NCBI RefSeq assembly: GCF_029223285.1 | Contig: NZ_JARHUJ010000004.1 | Span: 1 to 64,000, forward strand | Origin: Paraflavitalea sp. CAU 1676 | GTDB lineage: Bacteria; Bacteroidota; Bacteroidia; Chitinophagales; Chitinophagaceae | DNA length: 64,000 nt | Direction: 5' to 3' | Shown: piece after piece, positions 35,311-43,965 of the stretch | Position numbering within the stretch: the stretch's first letter is position 1 | Layout: each line of letters opens with the position of its first letter | Translations under genes and position numbers: made by a program | Notes under the pieces: model-generated | What the model was told of the DNA's origin: nothing | The model's database searches: none | The model's input: the letters and a program-made list of their open reading frames with translations, nothing else

Positions 35311-36507
35311 ATGTTTCAGGATAAAAAGATCCTCTTGGCCATCACGGGAAGCATAGCAGCCTATAAATCAATACTGCTTACCCGCCTGCTTATTAAAGCG
35401 GGTGCCGAAGTGAAGATCGTAATGACCCCGGCAGCCCGCGACTTTGTTTCCCCTTTAACATTGTCAACCCTCTCCAGGAATCCCGTCGTCATTGACCTTT
35501 CGAATAATGAGTCCTGGTCAAACCATGTGCAACTGGGCCGCTGGGCCGACATCATGATCGTGGCTCCACTGAGCTGCAATACGATGGCAAAAATGGCCCA
35601 CGGGTTATGTGATAATATGTTATTGGCAACTTATTTGTCTGCTACCTGTCCGGTAGTAGTAGCACCCGCGATGGATGAAGATATGTGGCACCACCCCGCC
35701 ACCCGGAACAATTTGCAGCTACTCGAATCATATGGAAACAAAGTAATTCCGGTTGGCAGGGGAGACCTGGCCAGTGGCCTGTATGGTGATGGCCGGATGG
35801 CGGAGCCCGAAACGATCATGCAATTTATTCAGGAACATTATTTTATAAATCAAGACCTTGCCGGCCGCAAAGCCTTGGTTACAGCAGGACCTACCTACGA
35901 ACCGATCGACCCAGTTCGATTTATCGGTAACCATTCCTCGGGAAAAATGGGATTGGCGATCGCCGAGGAACTGGCGCGCCGGGGAGCAGCGGTACAGCTG
36001 ATTTTAGGCCCTTCCTCCGTAAATACCACGGTAGCAGGCATAAAGGTCCATAAAGTACAGACCGCGCAACAAATGTTCGATGCCTGCTTACAGGAGTTCG
36101 CCGGTGCAGATATAGCAGTAATGTCGGCAGCTGTGGCCGACTTTACACCCGTCACCACCAATGCTGAGAAGATCAAAAAGACTGCAGGTAGCCTTACAGT
36201 AGAACTTACTAAAACCCGCGATATATTGAAATCATTGGGGAAGGAGAAACGGCAAGACCAGGTTTTAGTGGGATTTGCCCTGGAAACCAATAATGAAAAA
36301 GAATTTGCCCGGGAGAAGCTAAGCAGCAAGAATGCCGATATGATTGTGTTGAACTCCCTCAACGACGAAGGCGCGGGATTTGGCTATGACACCAATAAGA
36401 TCACTATTTTTGAACGAAGCGGCCTTGAACTGCCTTACGAGCGTAAACCAAAACAACAAGTGGCCCACGATATCGTTGATAGAATTGTAAACATGTTGTA
36501 TGCGTAA
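35311..36507 (+). CDS. coaBC: Bifunctional CoaBC (PPC decarboxylase/PPC synthetase)
   Basis: A 398-residue enzyme of coenzyme A synthesis. The CoaC flavin domain (1-180) starts KKILLAITGSIAAYKS, with the active-site His in NHVQLGRWAD; the CoaB domain (about 185-398) has TAGPTYEPIDPVRFIGNHSSGKMG (the dimer and ATP/CTP region) and ETNNEKEFAREKL. It makes phosphopantothenoylcysteine and decarboxylates it to phosphopantetheine. Compared with E. coli, the PAMN motif reads PAMD and the flap Cys of ACGDIGPGRM is Ser (ASGLYGDGRM). An in-frame TTG at 35254 lies in the promoter; ATG 35311 is preferred. It overlaps the PorD gene by 8 bases. Confidence 0.95.
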   Translation: MFQDKKILLAITGSIAAYKSILLTRLLIKAGAEVKIVMTPAARDFVSPLTLSTLSRNPVVIDLSNNESWSNHVQLGRWADIMIVAPLSCNTMAKMAHGLCDNMLLATYLSATCPVVVAPAMDEDMWHHPATRNNLQLLESYGNKVIPVGRGDLASGLYGDGRMAEPETIMQFIQEHYFINQDLAGRKALVTAGPTYEPIDPVRFIGNHSSGKMGLAIAEELARRGAAVQLILGPSSVNTTVAGIKVHKVQTAQQMFDACLQEFAGADIAVMSAAVADFTPVTTNAEKIKKTAGSLTVELTKTRDILKSLGKEKRQDQVLVGFALETNNEKEFAREKLSSKNADMIVLNSLNDEGAGFGYDTNKITIFERSGLELPYERKPKQQVAHDIVDRIVNMLYA

Positions 36508-37423
36508 AAAACTGTTAGCGCTGATCCTTCTTCTTACTGGTTTGCAGGCCGTTTTGAATGCCCAGGAACTGCAGGCCCGGGTAAGCATCGATGCCCGCCA
36601 GGTAAGTTCACAAACGGATAAAAAGATATTCCAGACCTTACAGAACTCACTGAATACATTTCTCAATAACCGGAAGTGGAGTAATGAGACATTTCAGACA
36701 AATGAGAAGATCGTTTGCCAGTTCCTGGTAGTAGTAAGGGCTGCCTTGCCCGGCAATGTGTACCAGGCCTCTTTGACTGTGCAGGCCACCAGGCCGGTGT
36801 ACAATACCAATTACGAATCCCCATTGATCAACTTTCAGGACGAATCGTTCAACTTTAAGTATGTAGAATACCAGCCAGTAGAATTTAACGAGAACAGGGT
36901 CTCCGGTTCCGATCCATTGGTGTCGAACCTCACCGCTACACTGGCCTATTATGTATACGTGATCCTGGGGCTTGATTTCGATTCCTTCGCCTTGCGCGGA
37001 GGCGATAGCTACTTTCAAAAAGCGATGTCGATTGTAAACAATGCGCCCGAAAACAGGGACATTAATGGGTGGAAAGCCTTTGATGGATTACGCAACCGGT
37101 ATTGGCTTATTGAAAATTTGACCAACAACCGCTACACACTGGTGCATGACGCTATTTATAGTTACTACCGATTGGGTATGGACGCTATGTACGAGAATGA
37201 AAATGAAGGACGAAATGCAGTCTTGAATACGCTGAACATTCTCAATACGCTGAATACAGATATCTCCAATACCATGATCGTTCCATTCTTTTTCCAGGGC
37301 AAGTCTAACGAAATGATCAGGATCTTCAAGAAAGCGCCGCCCGAAGAGAAACAAAAGGCCAGGGAAATATTGATGCGGGTCGACATCACCAATGCCAATA
37401 ATTACAAACAGGAATTAAAATGA
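36500..37423 (+). CDS. porD: PorD family protein (DUF4835)
   Basis: A 307-residue exported protein (signal peptide 1-22, AVLNAQ) of the DUF4835 family, now labelled type IX secretion protein PorD in Bacteroidota genomes. Signatures are VSIDARQVSSQTDKKIFQTL, VYNTNYESPLINFQDESFNF and LTATLAYYVYVILGLDFDSF. Its position after coaBC is the conserved place in the phylum. Its mechanical role in type IX secretion is poorly defined. It overlaps coaBC by 8 bases and the DUF4296 gene by 4 bases (ATGA), so all three should be one transcript. recN, often next in the phylum, is not here. Confidence 0.88.
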   Translation: MRKKLLALILLLTGLQAVLNAQELQARVSIDARQVSSQTDKKIFQTLQNSLNTFLNNRKWSNETFQTNEKIVCQFLVVVRAALPGNVYQASLTVQATRPVYNTNYESPLINFQDESFNFKYVEYQPVEFNENRVSGSDPLVSNLTATLAYYVYVILGLDFDSFALRGGDSYFQKAMSIVNNAPENRDINGWKAFDGLRNRYWLIENLTNNRYTLVHDAIYSYYRLGMDAMYENENEGRNAVLNTLNILNTLNTDISNTMIVPFFFQGKSNEMIRIFKKAPPEEKQKAREILMRVDITNANNYKQELK

Positions 37424-37848
37424 TGCAATTCGGACGAGGATTGAATAAGCAGCTGAAAGTACTGGGCGCTGGTTGTTTCTATTTATTGGTATTTACCGTA
37501 ATTGGGCTGGCGGTAGCCTGTTCCAATAAAAATAAGATACCATCGGATGTAATGGCGCAGGATAAAATGGAAAAAGTGATGTGGGATATGATACAGGCCG
37601 ATCGCTTTTCATCGCAATTCCTGGAAAGGGATTCTGTAGCGAAGAAAAATATCAAAGTGGAGAACCTGAAGTTATACGAGCAAGTATTCCAGCACCATAA
37701 GATATCCAAAGATGAATTTCTTCGTAGCTTTCAGTTTTACCTGAGCCGCCCCGACCTGAATAAGCCAATCTTTGATACCATGTCTGCCCGGGCCGACCGG
37801 CGGAGAGCCGAAATGTACAAGTCTGATACGGCAAAGGCTTTAAAATAG
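37420..37848 (+). CDS. DUF4296 lipoprotein
   Basis: A 142-residue lipoprotein of unknown function, family DUF4296. After a longer N-region a hydrophobic stretch ends in LAVACS with the lipid Cys at about 34. The mature part has IPSDVMAQDKMEKVMWDMIQ and YEQVFQHHKISKDEFLRSFQFYLSRP, as in that family, which is widespread in Bacteroidota near core envelope genes. It overlaps porD through ATGA. Confidence 0.82.
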   Translation: MMQFGRGLNKQLKVLGAGCFYLLVFTVIGLAVACSNKNKIPSDVMAQDKMEKVMWDMIQADRFSSQFLERDSVAKKNIKVENLKLYEQVFQHHKISKDEFLRSFQFYLSRPDLNKPIFDTMSARADRRRAEMYKSDTAKALK

Positions 37849-37926
37849 AGCGCGTACTGCACCATGAGGGAACTGTTCATTTTAATGGGTTCTCACCTGT
37901 AGAAATCAAAAACGAACTTTCACCAT

Positions 37927-38628
37927 ATGAATAAAGTTGTAGCTAACGCTGATGCTGCCATCAACGATATTCCGGATAACGCGACGATCATGCTCGGCGG
38001 ATTCGGACTATGCGGTATTCCCGAAAACTGTATAGCAGCCCTTGTGCGCAAAGGCATCAAAGACCTCACCTGTATTTCAAATAACGCCGGCGTAGATGAT
38101 TTTGGACTGGGCCTTTTATTGAAGACCAGGCAGATCAAAAAGATGATGAGTTCCTACGTAGGCGAAAATGCAGAATTTGAAAGACAGCTGCTGAGCGGAG
38201 AACTGGAGGTAGACCTTATACCCCAGGGTACCCTCGCAACAAGGATACAAATGGCAGCCATGGGTATTCCTGCCTTCTTCACTCCGGCCGGTTACGGTAC
38301 CGAGATCGCAATCGGAAAAGAGGTACGGGAATTCAATGGCAAAATGCACCTCATGGAACATGCCCTGCATGCCGATTTCGCTATCGTGAAAGCCTGGAAG
38401 GGCGATCACATGGGTAATCTCGTGTTTCGGAAAACCACCCGCAACTTCTCCACCTCGATGGCCAAAGCCGGTAATATTACGATCGCCGAAGTAGAAGAAC
38501 TGGTACCGCCCGGCCAGTTGGATCCGGATCAGATCCATGTAGCAGGCATCTACGTGCACCGTCTATTTGAAGGCACGGATTATGAAAAGCGGATCGAACG
38601 TAAAACGGTTCAGATCAACAAAGGATAA
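37927..38628 (+). CDS. scoA: 3-oxoacid CoA-transferase subunit A
   Basis: A 233-residue subunit A of succinyl-CoA:3-ketoacid CoA transferase. ITMLGGFGLCGIPEN-type glycine-rich loop (here IMLGGFGLCGIPENCI) and the FTPAGYGTEIAIGKEVREF region are diagnostic. With subunit B it moves CoA from succinyl-CoA to acetoacetate in ketone or branched-chain use. It is 79 bases after the DUF4296 gene and 37 before subunit B. Confidence 0.95.
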   Translation: MNKVVANADAAINDIPDNATIMLGGFGLCGIPENCIAALVRKGIKDLTCISNNAGVDDFGLGLLLKTRQIKKMMSSYVGENAEFERQLLSGELEVDLIPQGTLATRIQMAAMGIPAFFTPAGYGTEIAIGKEVREFNGKMHLMEHALHADFAIVKAWKGDHMGNLVFRKTTRNFSTSMAKAGNITIAEVEELVPPGQLDPDQIHVAGIYVHRLFEGTDYEKRIERKTVQINKG

Positions 38629-38665
38629 ACCCACTCTACTCTTCCGAAAATAAATACGAACGATT

Positions 38666-39328
38666 ATGCCATTGGATAAATTCGGTATTGCAAAGCGCAT
38701 CGCCCAGGAACTTCGCGATGGAATGTATGTGAACCTCGGTATTGGTATTCCCACACTGGTCTCTAATTATGTCCCTTCAGGTATTTCAATTATGCTGCAA
38801 TCGGAAAACGGTATGTTGGGCATGGGGCCTTACCCCGTTGCGGAAGAGATCGATCCTGACCTGATCAACGCGGGTAAAGAAACAGTAACGGTACTCCCGG
38901 GAGGTGCATTTTTCGACAGCGCAGAAAGTTTTGGAATGATCCGCGCAGGTAAGGTTGACCTTACGGTACTGGGCGCCATGGAAGTTTCCGAGCAGGGCGA
39001 CATTGCCAATTGGAAAATACCAGGCAAAATGGTGAAGGGAATGGGAGGTGCCATGGACCTGGTAGCCAGCGCCAAGAATATCATTGTGGCCATGATGCAC
39101 ACGAATCCCAAAGGCGAATCGAAAGTGTTGCCTTCCTGCACGCTGCCGCTGACCGGTGTTCGCTGTGTAAAGCGCATAGTCTCAGATCTGGCTGTGATGG
39201 ATGTATTGCCCGGCGGAGGATTTCAGCTGATAGAACGGGCCCCTGGCATTTCGGTGGAGGAAATAAAGGCCAAAACACTTGGCAAACTGATCATTCAAGG
39301 CGAAATACCGGAAATGAATATCAATTAG
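38666..39328 (+). CDS. scoB: 3-oxoacid CoA-transferase subunit B
   Basis: A 220-residue subunit B. The catalytic Glu lies in [12 protein letters not shown] (about residue 52), which forms the glutamyl-CoA intermediate; [17 protein letters not shown] precedes it. It follows subunit A after 37 bases and ends 14 bases before a convergent membrane-protein gene; no hairpin terminator is obvious in that gap. Confidence 0.95.
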   Translation: MPLDKFGIAKRIAQELRDGMYVNLGIGIPTLVSNYVPSGISIMLQSENGMLGMGPYPVAEEIDPDLINAGKETVTVLPGGAFFDSAESFGMIRAGKVDLTVLGAMEVSEQGDIANWKIPGKMVKGMGGAMDLVASAKNIIVAMMHTNPKGESKVLPSCTLPLTGVRCVKRIVSDLAVMDVLPGGGFQLIERAPGISVEEIKAKTLGKLIIQGEIPEMNIN

Positions 39329-39342
39329 GGAAGACGGCCACG

Positions 39343-40029
39343 CTAGAACAAGGAAGAGCTCCGGTCATTAGAATCTACTTCTTTTATTGGGTTAAAGCAG
39401 TAAGCGGCGGCGATGAAAAAACCGATCCTGATATCATTGATGATAGAAAGCAGGATCATCTTTTCCTGCTGCTGGATAGTAGTGCCTTTGCCCTGGGCAA
39501 TGACAAAACCCGTAAGCAGGTACATGGTGAAGTAACAAATATTGCCGCCGGCAATCCAGAACATGGGCGATTGGAAGATAAACAATTGCTTGTCGCGGAT
39601 TAGCTGAACCAGGGCTATTATAGCAGCTCCCAGCAGGATCATAGCCCCTGCCATCGACAGAATGAATGAATATTGACCGATGCCACGCAATGCATAGACC
39701 GTAATTGACACTGATGAAAAGGCAATCAAGATTGTATACAGCAGATTCTTTAGCCAGGCTGGTTCAACCATCGTCCTGAACAGGTAAAGCAACAGCGCAA
39801 AAATGCCCAGATCAAAAATGCCATTAATGAACGCAATATTACCGGGAACCAGTTGAGGAATGTATACCATTAAGTGGTTCAAAAAAGACAGCAGGCAAAC
39901 AGCTCCCAGTATGATCATTATATCCTGATGTCCGTTACGGCGTGCAAAAATGATCAAGATAGGGATCAGTGGCAAAATGATTGCCAGCAACGCAAGTGCT
40001 AAAGGTATGATTGTACCGGTTTGTACCAT
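39343..40029 (-). CDS. Seven-TM protein of a signalling cluster, copy A
   Basis: A 228-residue membrane protein with seven predicted helices and a short cytoplasmic tail. It is clearly a paralogue of the protein at 41917: the same length, the same helix spacing, FW at the start of helix 6 (SPMFWIAGG against SKTFWIVVA) and R/KRN after helix 1. I do not recognise the family. It lies 174 bases downstream of a NarL-type regulator on the same strand, next to one HisKA_3 kinase. A sensory or transport role for the kinase is a reasonable guess. Confidence 0.75.
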   Translation of the reverse strand: MVQTGTIIPLALALLAIILPLIPILIIFARRNGHQDIMIILGAVCLLSFLNHLMVYIPQLVPGNIAFINGIFDLGIFALLLYLFRTMVEPAWLKNLLYTILIAFSSVSITVYALRGIGQYSFILSMAGAMILLGAAIIALVQLIRDKQLFIFQSPMFWIAGGNICYFTMYLLTGFVIAQGKGTTIQQQEKMILLSIINDIRIGFFIAAAYCFNPIKEVDSNDRSSSLF

Positions 40030-40203
40030 AGTGAAAGGTTCGGAAACCGGTTTTCCATAGAGAAGAAACTTTCTCCCGTTCTACTCCCGATTATCCTGAC
40101 AGGGCAGGGGGTGATGACTGTAATGTATTGGGATTTACTGGCTACATATATCAGTGGGCAAAACGACCATTAGTTTGATATATGTCGGCTATAGCTGCTA
40201 AAA

Positions 40204-40860
40204 TTAATCAATTAAGTTGTTTTTCACTGCAAAGAAAACCAGACCTGCGGTATTTTTTGCACCAAAACGTTCCATGAGTCGGTCCTTGATCGCTTCAACG
40301 GTACGCGGGCTTACTTCCAGTTTCTGGGCTATTTCGTGCGCAGTGAATTCCATACAGATATACTTGATGACATCCCGTTCGCGGTCGCTGAGGGTGATCT
40401 CATTATTCAAAGTGGGTACCACTTTTTGGCGGGCGTGTGATTTTTTCAATAATATCCTGTTCACGAAGTTGTTGAGGTAATATCCTTTACTCATGACCTC
40501 CATGATGGCCTTTTTGATCTCGGCCGGATCGGCACTTTTCAGTAAATAGCCGTTGGCGCCAATTTCCATCATATGGCTCACGAACCGCTCGTCTTCGTAC
40601 ATGGTGAGAGCGATGACGTGGATCTGGGGATATTGCTTGGCGACTACCTTGGTTGTTTCAATACCATCTTTCTGAGGCATACGCAGATCCATCAGGATCA
40701 CATCCGGTTGCTCGGGGGCGGCGGGAAGTGCGTCCAGTAGCTCCTGGCCATTTTCTGCTTCGAAAACAAACTTGATGTTGGTATAAGGTCGTAATGATAG
40801 GATAACACCCTTCCGGAATATCTTGTGGTCGTCAGCGATAGCAACTTTAATGGGTCCCAT
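40204..40860 (-). CDS. NarL/FixJ-family response regulator
   Basis: A 218-residue regulator: receiver (1-125) with D10-D11, phospho-acceptor D58 in LMDLRMP and LKSADP; LuxR-type helix-turn-helix (about 150-212), TLSDRERDVIKYICMEFTAHEIAQ in outline, with SPRTVEAIKDRLM as recognition helix. The ATG at 40860 begins MGPIKVAIADDH; an earlier in-frame ATG at 40920 adds 20 unconserved residues. It is 182 bases downstream of the HisKA_3 kinase and has its own -7 element. A close paralogue is at 43966. Confidence 0.93.
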   Translation of the reverse strand: MGPIKVAIADDHKIFRKGVILSLRPYTNIKFVFEAENGQELLDALPAAPEQPDVILMDLRMPQKDGIETTKVVAKQYPQIHVIALTMYEDERFVSHMMEIGANGYLLKSADPAEIKKAIMEVMSKGYYLNNFVNRILLKKSHARQKVVPTLNNEITLSDRERDVIKYICMEFTAHEIAQKLEVSPRTVEAIKDRLMERFGAKNTAGLVFFAVKNNLID

Positions 40861-40983
40861 TGTTTTTATGATATTGGCAGCTAAAATTACTGAAAAATGT
40901 CCGTTATAACGACTGTTCATACACCTGAAAATCGGGAGATCGTATTGATTTTCAATTGTTCAATACAGCCAGCCAACGGCGCA

Positions 40984-40991
40984 CAAATGTA
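40984..40991 (-). promoter_or_regulatory. -7 element of the NarL-type regulator
   Basis: CAAATGTA on the plus strand is TACATTTG on the minus strand (TAnnTTTG). It predicts a leader of about 120 bases. Confidence 0.45.
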
Positions 40992-41041
40992 ATTAGTTTT
41001 AATGCTTCAGCGACTGATTAAATTCGGCCTGGGCATTATAA

Positions 41042-41881
41042 TTATTCCGCTGCAGGTTCTTCTTCCAGCTTCGGTATCTCAATCGTGACCTTATAGTAGG
41101 TCTGGGACATGTCCTTTTCGAAAAAGATCCTGCCCTGCAGCAGTTTCAACCGGCTCTGAATGTTCTTCAGGCCCAGTCCGACATTACTTTTGTTGAGTTT
41201 TTCAAAATCATTCTGGGTAATCCCGCGACCGTCGTGATGCAAGCGGATATAAAGTTTGCTACCGCCCAGATTTTGGGTAAGGTGGATGAAGCTGGCATTA
41301 CTGTGCTTCAGAATATTGTTGACCAGCTCTTGTATAACGCGGAAGATGATCAGTTCCTGATCGGGGTGGAGCCTTTCGCGGTAGTCATGAAACCGGCAGC
41401 TGGCGTTCATGCTGCCCGAACCGCTGATCTTTTGAAAGAGATCATTTACTGCCGACTCCAGACCGAAGTTCTTCAGGGTGGGTGGCATCAGGCTATGAGA
41501 GATATTTCGGATGAGCTGAATAGTGTCATCGATGATTTGCTTGGCATTGTAAATGCTTTGCAGTTGGGTGGTTTTATCGAGGTTTACCAGGTTTTCGTTG
41601 AGATATAGACGGGCAGTGGCCAGCAACGGGCCAGCATCGTCGTGGAGATCGGCAGCTATACGTTGCCTTTCTTCTTCCTGCAGGCGTATTGAAGCGTTCA
41701 ACAACATTTTCTGTTGTTCCTGTTCGAGGCGTTGAAGCCTCATCTGATAGCGGATAACCTTACGTTGGTGGAAGATGATGAAAACGATAAGCCCGATCGT
41801 AAGGGCCAGCATACCCACAGTACCAAAGAAAAGTACAAGGGACACAGGACTGTCGGGGTTATTGATTTCGAGCAAGAACAT
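41042..41881 (-). CDS. HisKA_3-type sensor histidine kinase
   Basis: A 279-residue kinase with one N-terminal membrane helix (14-38), a coiled coil (about 40-70), the HisKA_3 dimer-phosphoacceptor domain with phospho-His H80 in AADLHDDAGPLL, and a HATPase_c domain with ELVNNILKHS (N-box), HDGRGI (G1, with D-G instead of the usual D-N/D-D) and GLGLKNIQSRL. It has no periplasmic sensor domain, so the signal probably comes through a partner. It sits 36 bases after the seven-TM protein at 41917, and the same operon may provide that partner. The regulators at 40204 and 43966 are candidate targets. Confidence 0.93.
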   Translation of the reverse strand: MFLLEINNPDSPVSLVLFFGTVGMLALTIGLIVFIIFHQRKVIRYQMRLQRLEQEQQKMLLNASIRLQEEERQRIAADLHDDAGPLLATARLYLNENLVNLDKTTQLQSIYNAKQIIDDTIQLIRNISHSLMPPTLKNFGLESAVNDLFQKISGSGSMNASCRFHDYRERLHPDQELIIFRVIQELVNNILKHSNASFIHLTQNLGGSKLYIRLHHDGRGITQNDFEKLNKSNVGLGLKNIQSRLKLLQGRIFFEKDMSQTYYKVTIEIPKLEEEPAAE

Positions 41882-41916
41882 GGGTGGTGCCTTGCGGCAG
41901 GGGTTGGTTTTTGGGG

Positions 41917-42615
41917 TTAAGTAGCCGAATTCTCAAACTCAAACAACTCATCACTAAAAGGCCGCTCATTGGTTGGCTGCGGCTTATAATTAGGTATTAT
42001 GAATGCAATCGTTAATAAAATATGTTTTAGCAGGTTAGAGATCGAATTGATAAACCAGTAAGATCGCCTTTCTTCCTGAGATACAAATTCGGCCGCTATG
42101 AAAAGGAAAAAGGTTGCCGACATGTAAACGAGGATCGCCACGACGATCCAGAAGGTTTTGGACGAATAAATGAATGAAACCTGCATGTCCCTGATCTGTT
42201 CGAAGAAAAACCAAACACAGAATACGATGATGAGCATGGATTCTACAGAGGCAGGGATGGCGTCAAAATTATTCGACTGATCCTTATTGAGCATGTAATA
42301 GAACACGATGGCATAAAACACAGGGAGTGACCCAAGGATCACCTTTCTGATCATGCCCGGTTTTATGTTGAGGTATAAAAAGATTGAAAAAAGCGTATAC
42401 TCAACAACCGTAAAAAAGCTAAAGAAATAAAACTTGATCTGCGAATTTTTGGGAAAAAGACTCATCGTAAAGTCCGTAAGGAACGATAGGAGTACGTACA
42501 CAAAGATTACCCATAGTTTTTTCTCATTATTCCTCTTAATGAAGATAAGAAAGAAAACTATGGGTAAGATTCCCGATAATCTGCTAAGATTTGCAAGTAT
42601 GTCTCTGGTGAGCAA
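41917..42615 (-). CDS. Seven-TM protein of a signalling cluster, copy B
   Basis: A 232-residue membrane protein with seven predicted helices, a paralogue of the one at 39343. The tail (about 210-232) is acidic and cytoplasmic. I do not recognise the family. It is the first gene of an operon with the HisKA_3 kinase, which starts 36 bases later; a full promoter (42633-42663) lies just upstream with a leader of about 12 bases. The lack of any sensor domain in the kinase suggests that this protein could be the receptor. Confidence 0.78.
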   Translation of the reverse strand: MLTRDILANLSRLSGILPIVFFLIFIKRNNEKKLWVIFVYVLLSFLTDFTMSLFPKNSQIKFYFFSFFTVVEYTLFSIFLYLNIKPGMIRKVILGSLPVFYAIVFYYMLNKDQSNNFDAIPASVESMLIIVFCVWFFFEQIRDMQVSFIYSSKTFWIVVAILVYMSATFFLFIAAEFVSQEERRSYWFINSISNLLKHILLTIAFIIPNYKPQPTNERPFSDELFEFENSAT

Positions 42616-42632
42616 GGCCTTTTAATGTTTCT

Positions 42633-42663
42633 CAAATATAAAAGGCATTTACTTAATAGTCAA
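42633..42663 (-). promoter_or_regulatory. Promoter of the seven-TM/kinase operon
   Basis: On the minus strand: TTG (42663-42661), 20 bases, TATATTTG (42640-42633). Start of transcription would lie about 12 bases before the ATG at 42615. Confidence 0.72.
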
Positions 42664-42685
42664 GTAATCAGGAAAAAAGACTTTA

Positions 42686-43060
42686 TTAAAGACCGAAGAT
42701 CCATTTCCACCAGGAGTCGCCGTCGCCGTCGGTTCTGTCACCAACAACACCAGCTTCGCTAGTAATATTACCTTCGTTATTTACGGCAGTGTATTCGAAA
42801 ATGTTCTTGCCGTTCTTGTCGATACCTACGTATACCAGGGTCTTTTTACCATGCTCGTTGATAGCATTGTAAAAGTGAATGCCTTCGCAACCAGGTTGAG
42901 CGAGGATCTGCTCGATGATGTTGCGGCCAATCACATACGAAAGTGCTTCGTTAGGGTTGGCATTCTTGTAGTTAGCGATAAATTCAGTGCCCAGTTGATA
43001 GCCAATTTCCTCACCGATTTCTGCTGTCGGACGCTTGGTGATGAGTTCATTTTGCATCAT
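42686..43060 (-). CDS. Small protein of unknown function in the signalling cluster
   Basis: I do not recognise this 124-residue protein. It has no signal peptide or membrane helix, is soluble and mildly acidic, and ends in an unusual aromatic tail DGDSWWKWIFGL preceded by an acidic run (GDRTDGDGD). A single Cys lies in PGCEG. It begins with two ATG codons, starts 46 bases beyond the promoter of the seven-TM operon, and has a 13-bp inverted repeat just upstream. It has the codon use of a real gene and no likely competitor in other frames. Function is open. Confidence 0.68.
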   Translation of the reverse strand: MMQNELITKRPTAEIGEEIGYQLGTEFIANYKNANPNEALSYVIGRNIIEQILAQPGCEGIHFYNAINEHGKKTLVYVGIDKNGKNIFEYTAVNNEGNITSEAGVVGDRTDGDGDSWWKWIFGL

Positions 43061-43069
43061 AGTAGTAAG

Positions 43070-43119
43070 TTTTTAGAGGTTTAGAATAGTAGTTTGGAGG
43101 TCCAAAAAACCTCTAAAAA
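43070..43119. promoter_or_regulatory. 13-bp inverted repeat upstream of the orphan small gene
   Basis: TTTTTAGAGGTTT (43070-43082) and its exact complement (43107-43119) surround 24 bases and lie 10 bases before the ATG of the orphan gene. The core TTAGAGGTTT recurs at 43354-43363. It may be a regulator-binding site or an RNA hairpin. Confidence 0.6.
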
Positions 43120-43965
43120 AAAAAGCTATACAACGGGTGGTAATCCTGATCAAAATGGTTTAAATTGCCTGCAATTCAATAGGGTAGTGGATTTGCGAGG
43201 ATTTAACTCGTAACAATACGAGATAAAAACGAGTAAAAGCGCGGCGTTTTGATAGTATTTCTACTAACGTACAATGCCCAGGTTGACGGGGTAGTCTTAC
43301 TAGAAAAGGGAGTTATCAACAAAATGACAAAGAGTGTGGATAAGTGGTAACTCTTAGAGGTTTGTGAGGTGGATTTTAAAAACGGGACTATCTGGTTTGA
43401 ATAAACTACAAATACTGTGCTGTTTTTTGCTTCCCGGCTTTTGAACAGCACTTTCCGGAAAGATGAACAGGTTTTCAGCTAAGCGGACCGGAAAAAGAAG
43501 AATAAGATCAACAAACGCATACAGGCAGGTATCAAGCAACAAAAGAGGGGAGAAGTTGACTGATATTGGATTTGACGGTGGTTTTCATAAGATAAATGGA
43601 AATTATTTCTGGACGGTAACTCTGGACATTGGATGTGAGAGGTTGCCTATCCTTCCATCAATCAACTTCAAAACAAAAATACCCGGATACAAAATACAGG
43701 TCAAGAGCACTTTTGCTCATTTTTATTCGTTCAGTATATACACGGTCGGACGTAGAAATTCAATATCCTGGCTCGAAAAACTCCGATTGATCTTAATCAA
43801 CTAACTTTTGCTGAATACAACAGGTAATTTTTTTATACGATATTGCCTGTACAGGGTAGCCTCGTGAGTTGGAAAAAAATATCCCCCTGGCAATTGTAGT
43901 TCAATTTCATATACCGGATTTATGTAGCCAATTAACCCGTTAATAAGCCAAACCCGCCAACAACT
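43120..43965. other. AT-rich intergenic region
   Basis: About 850 bases, richer in A+T than its neighbours. An open frame at 43463-43804 (113 codons) has an Arg/Lys-rich start and no family resemblance and I do not call it. A hairpin CTCGTA/TACGAG (43207-43222) can compete with ACTCGT/ACGAGT (43206-43234). The third TTAGAGGTTT copy lies at 43354. Nothing else recognisable was seen. Confidence 0.5.

Noticed and set aside
43463-43804. 113-codon open frame in the AT-rich gap
   Set aside because: No start signal, no family likeness and a composition typical of non-coding AT-rich DNA; kept only as a possibility.
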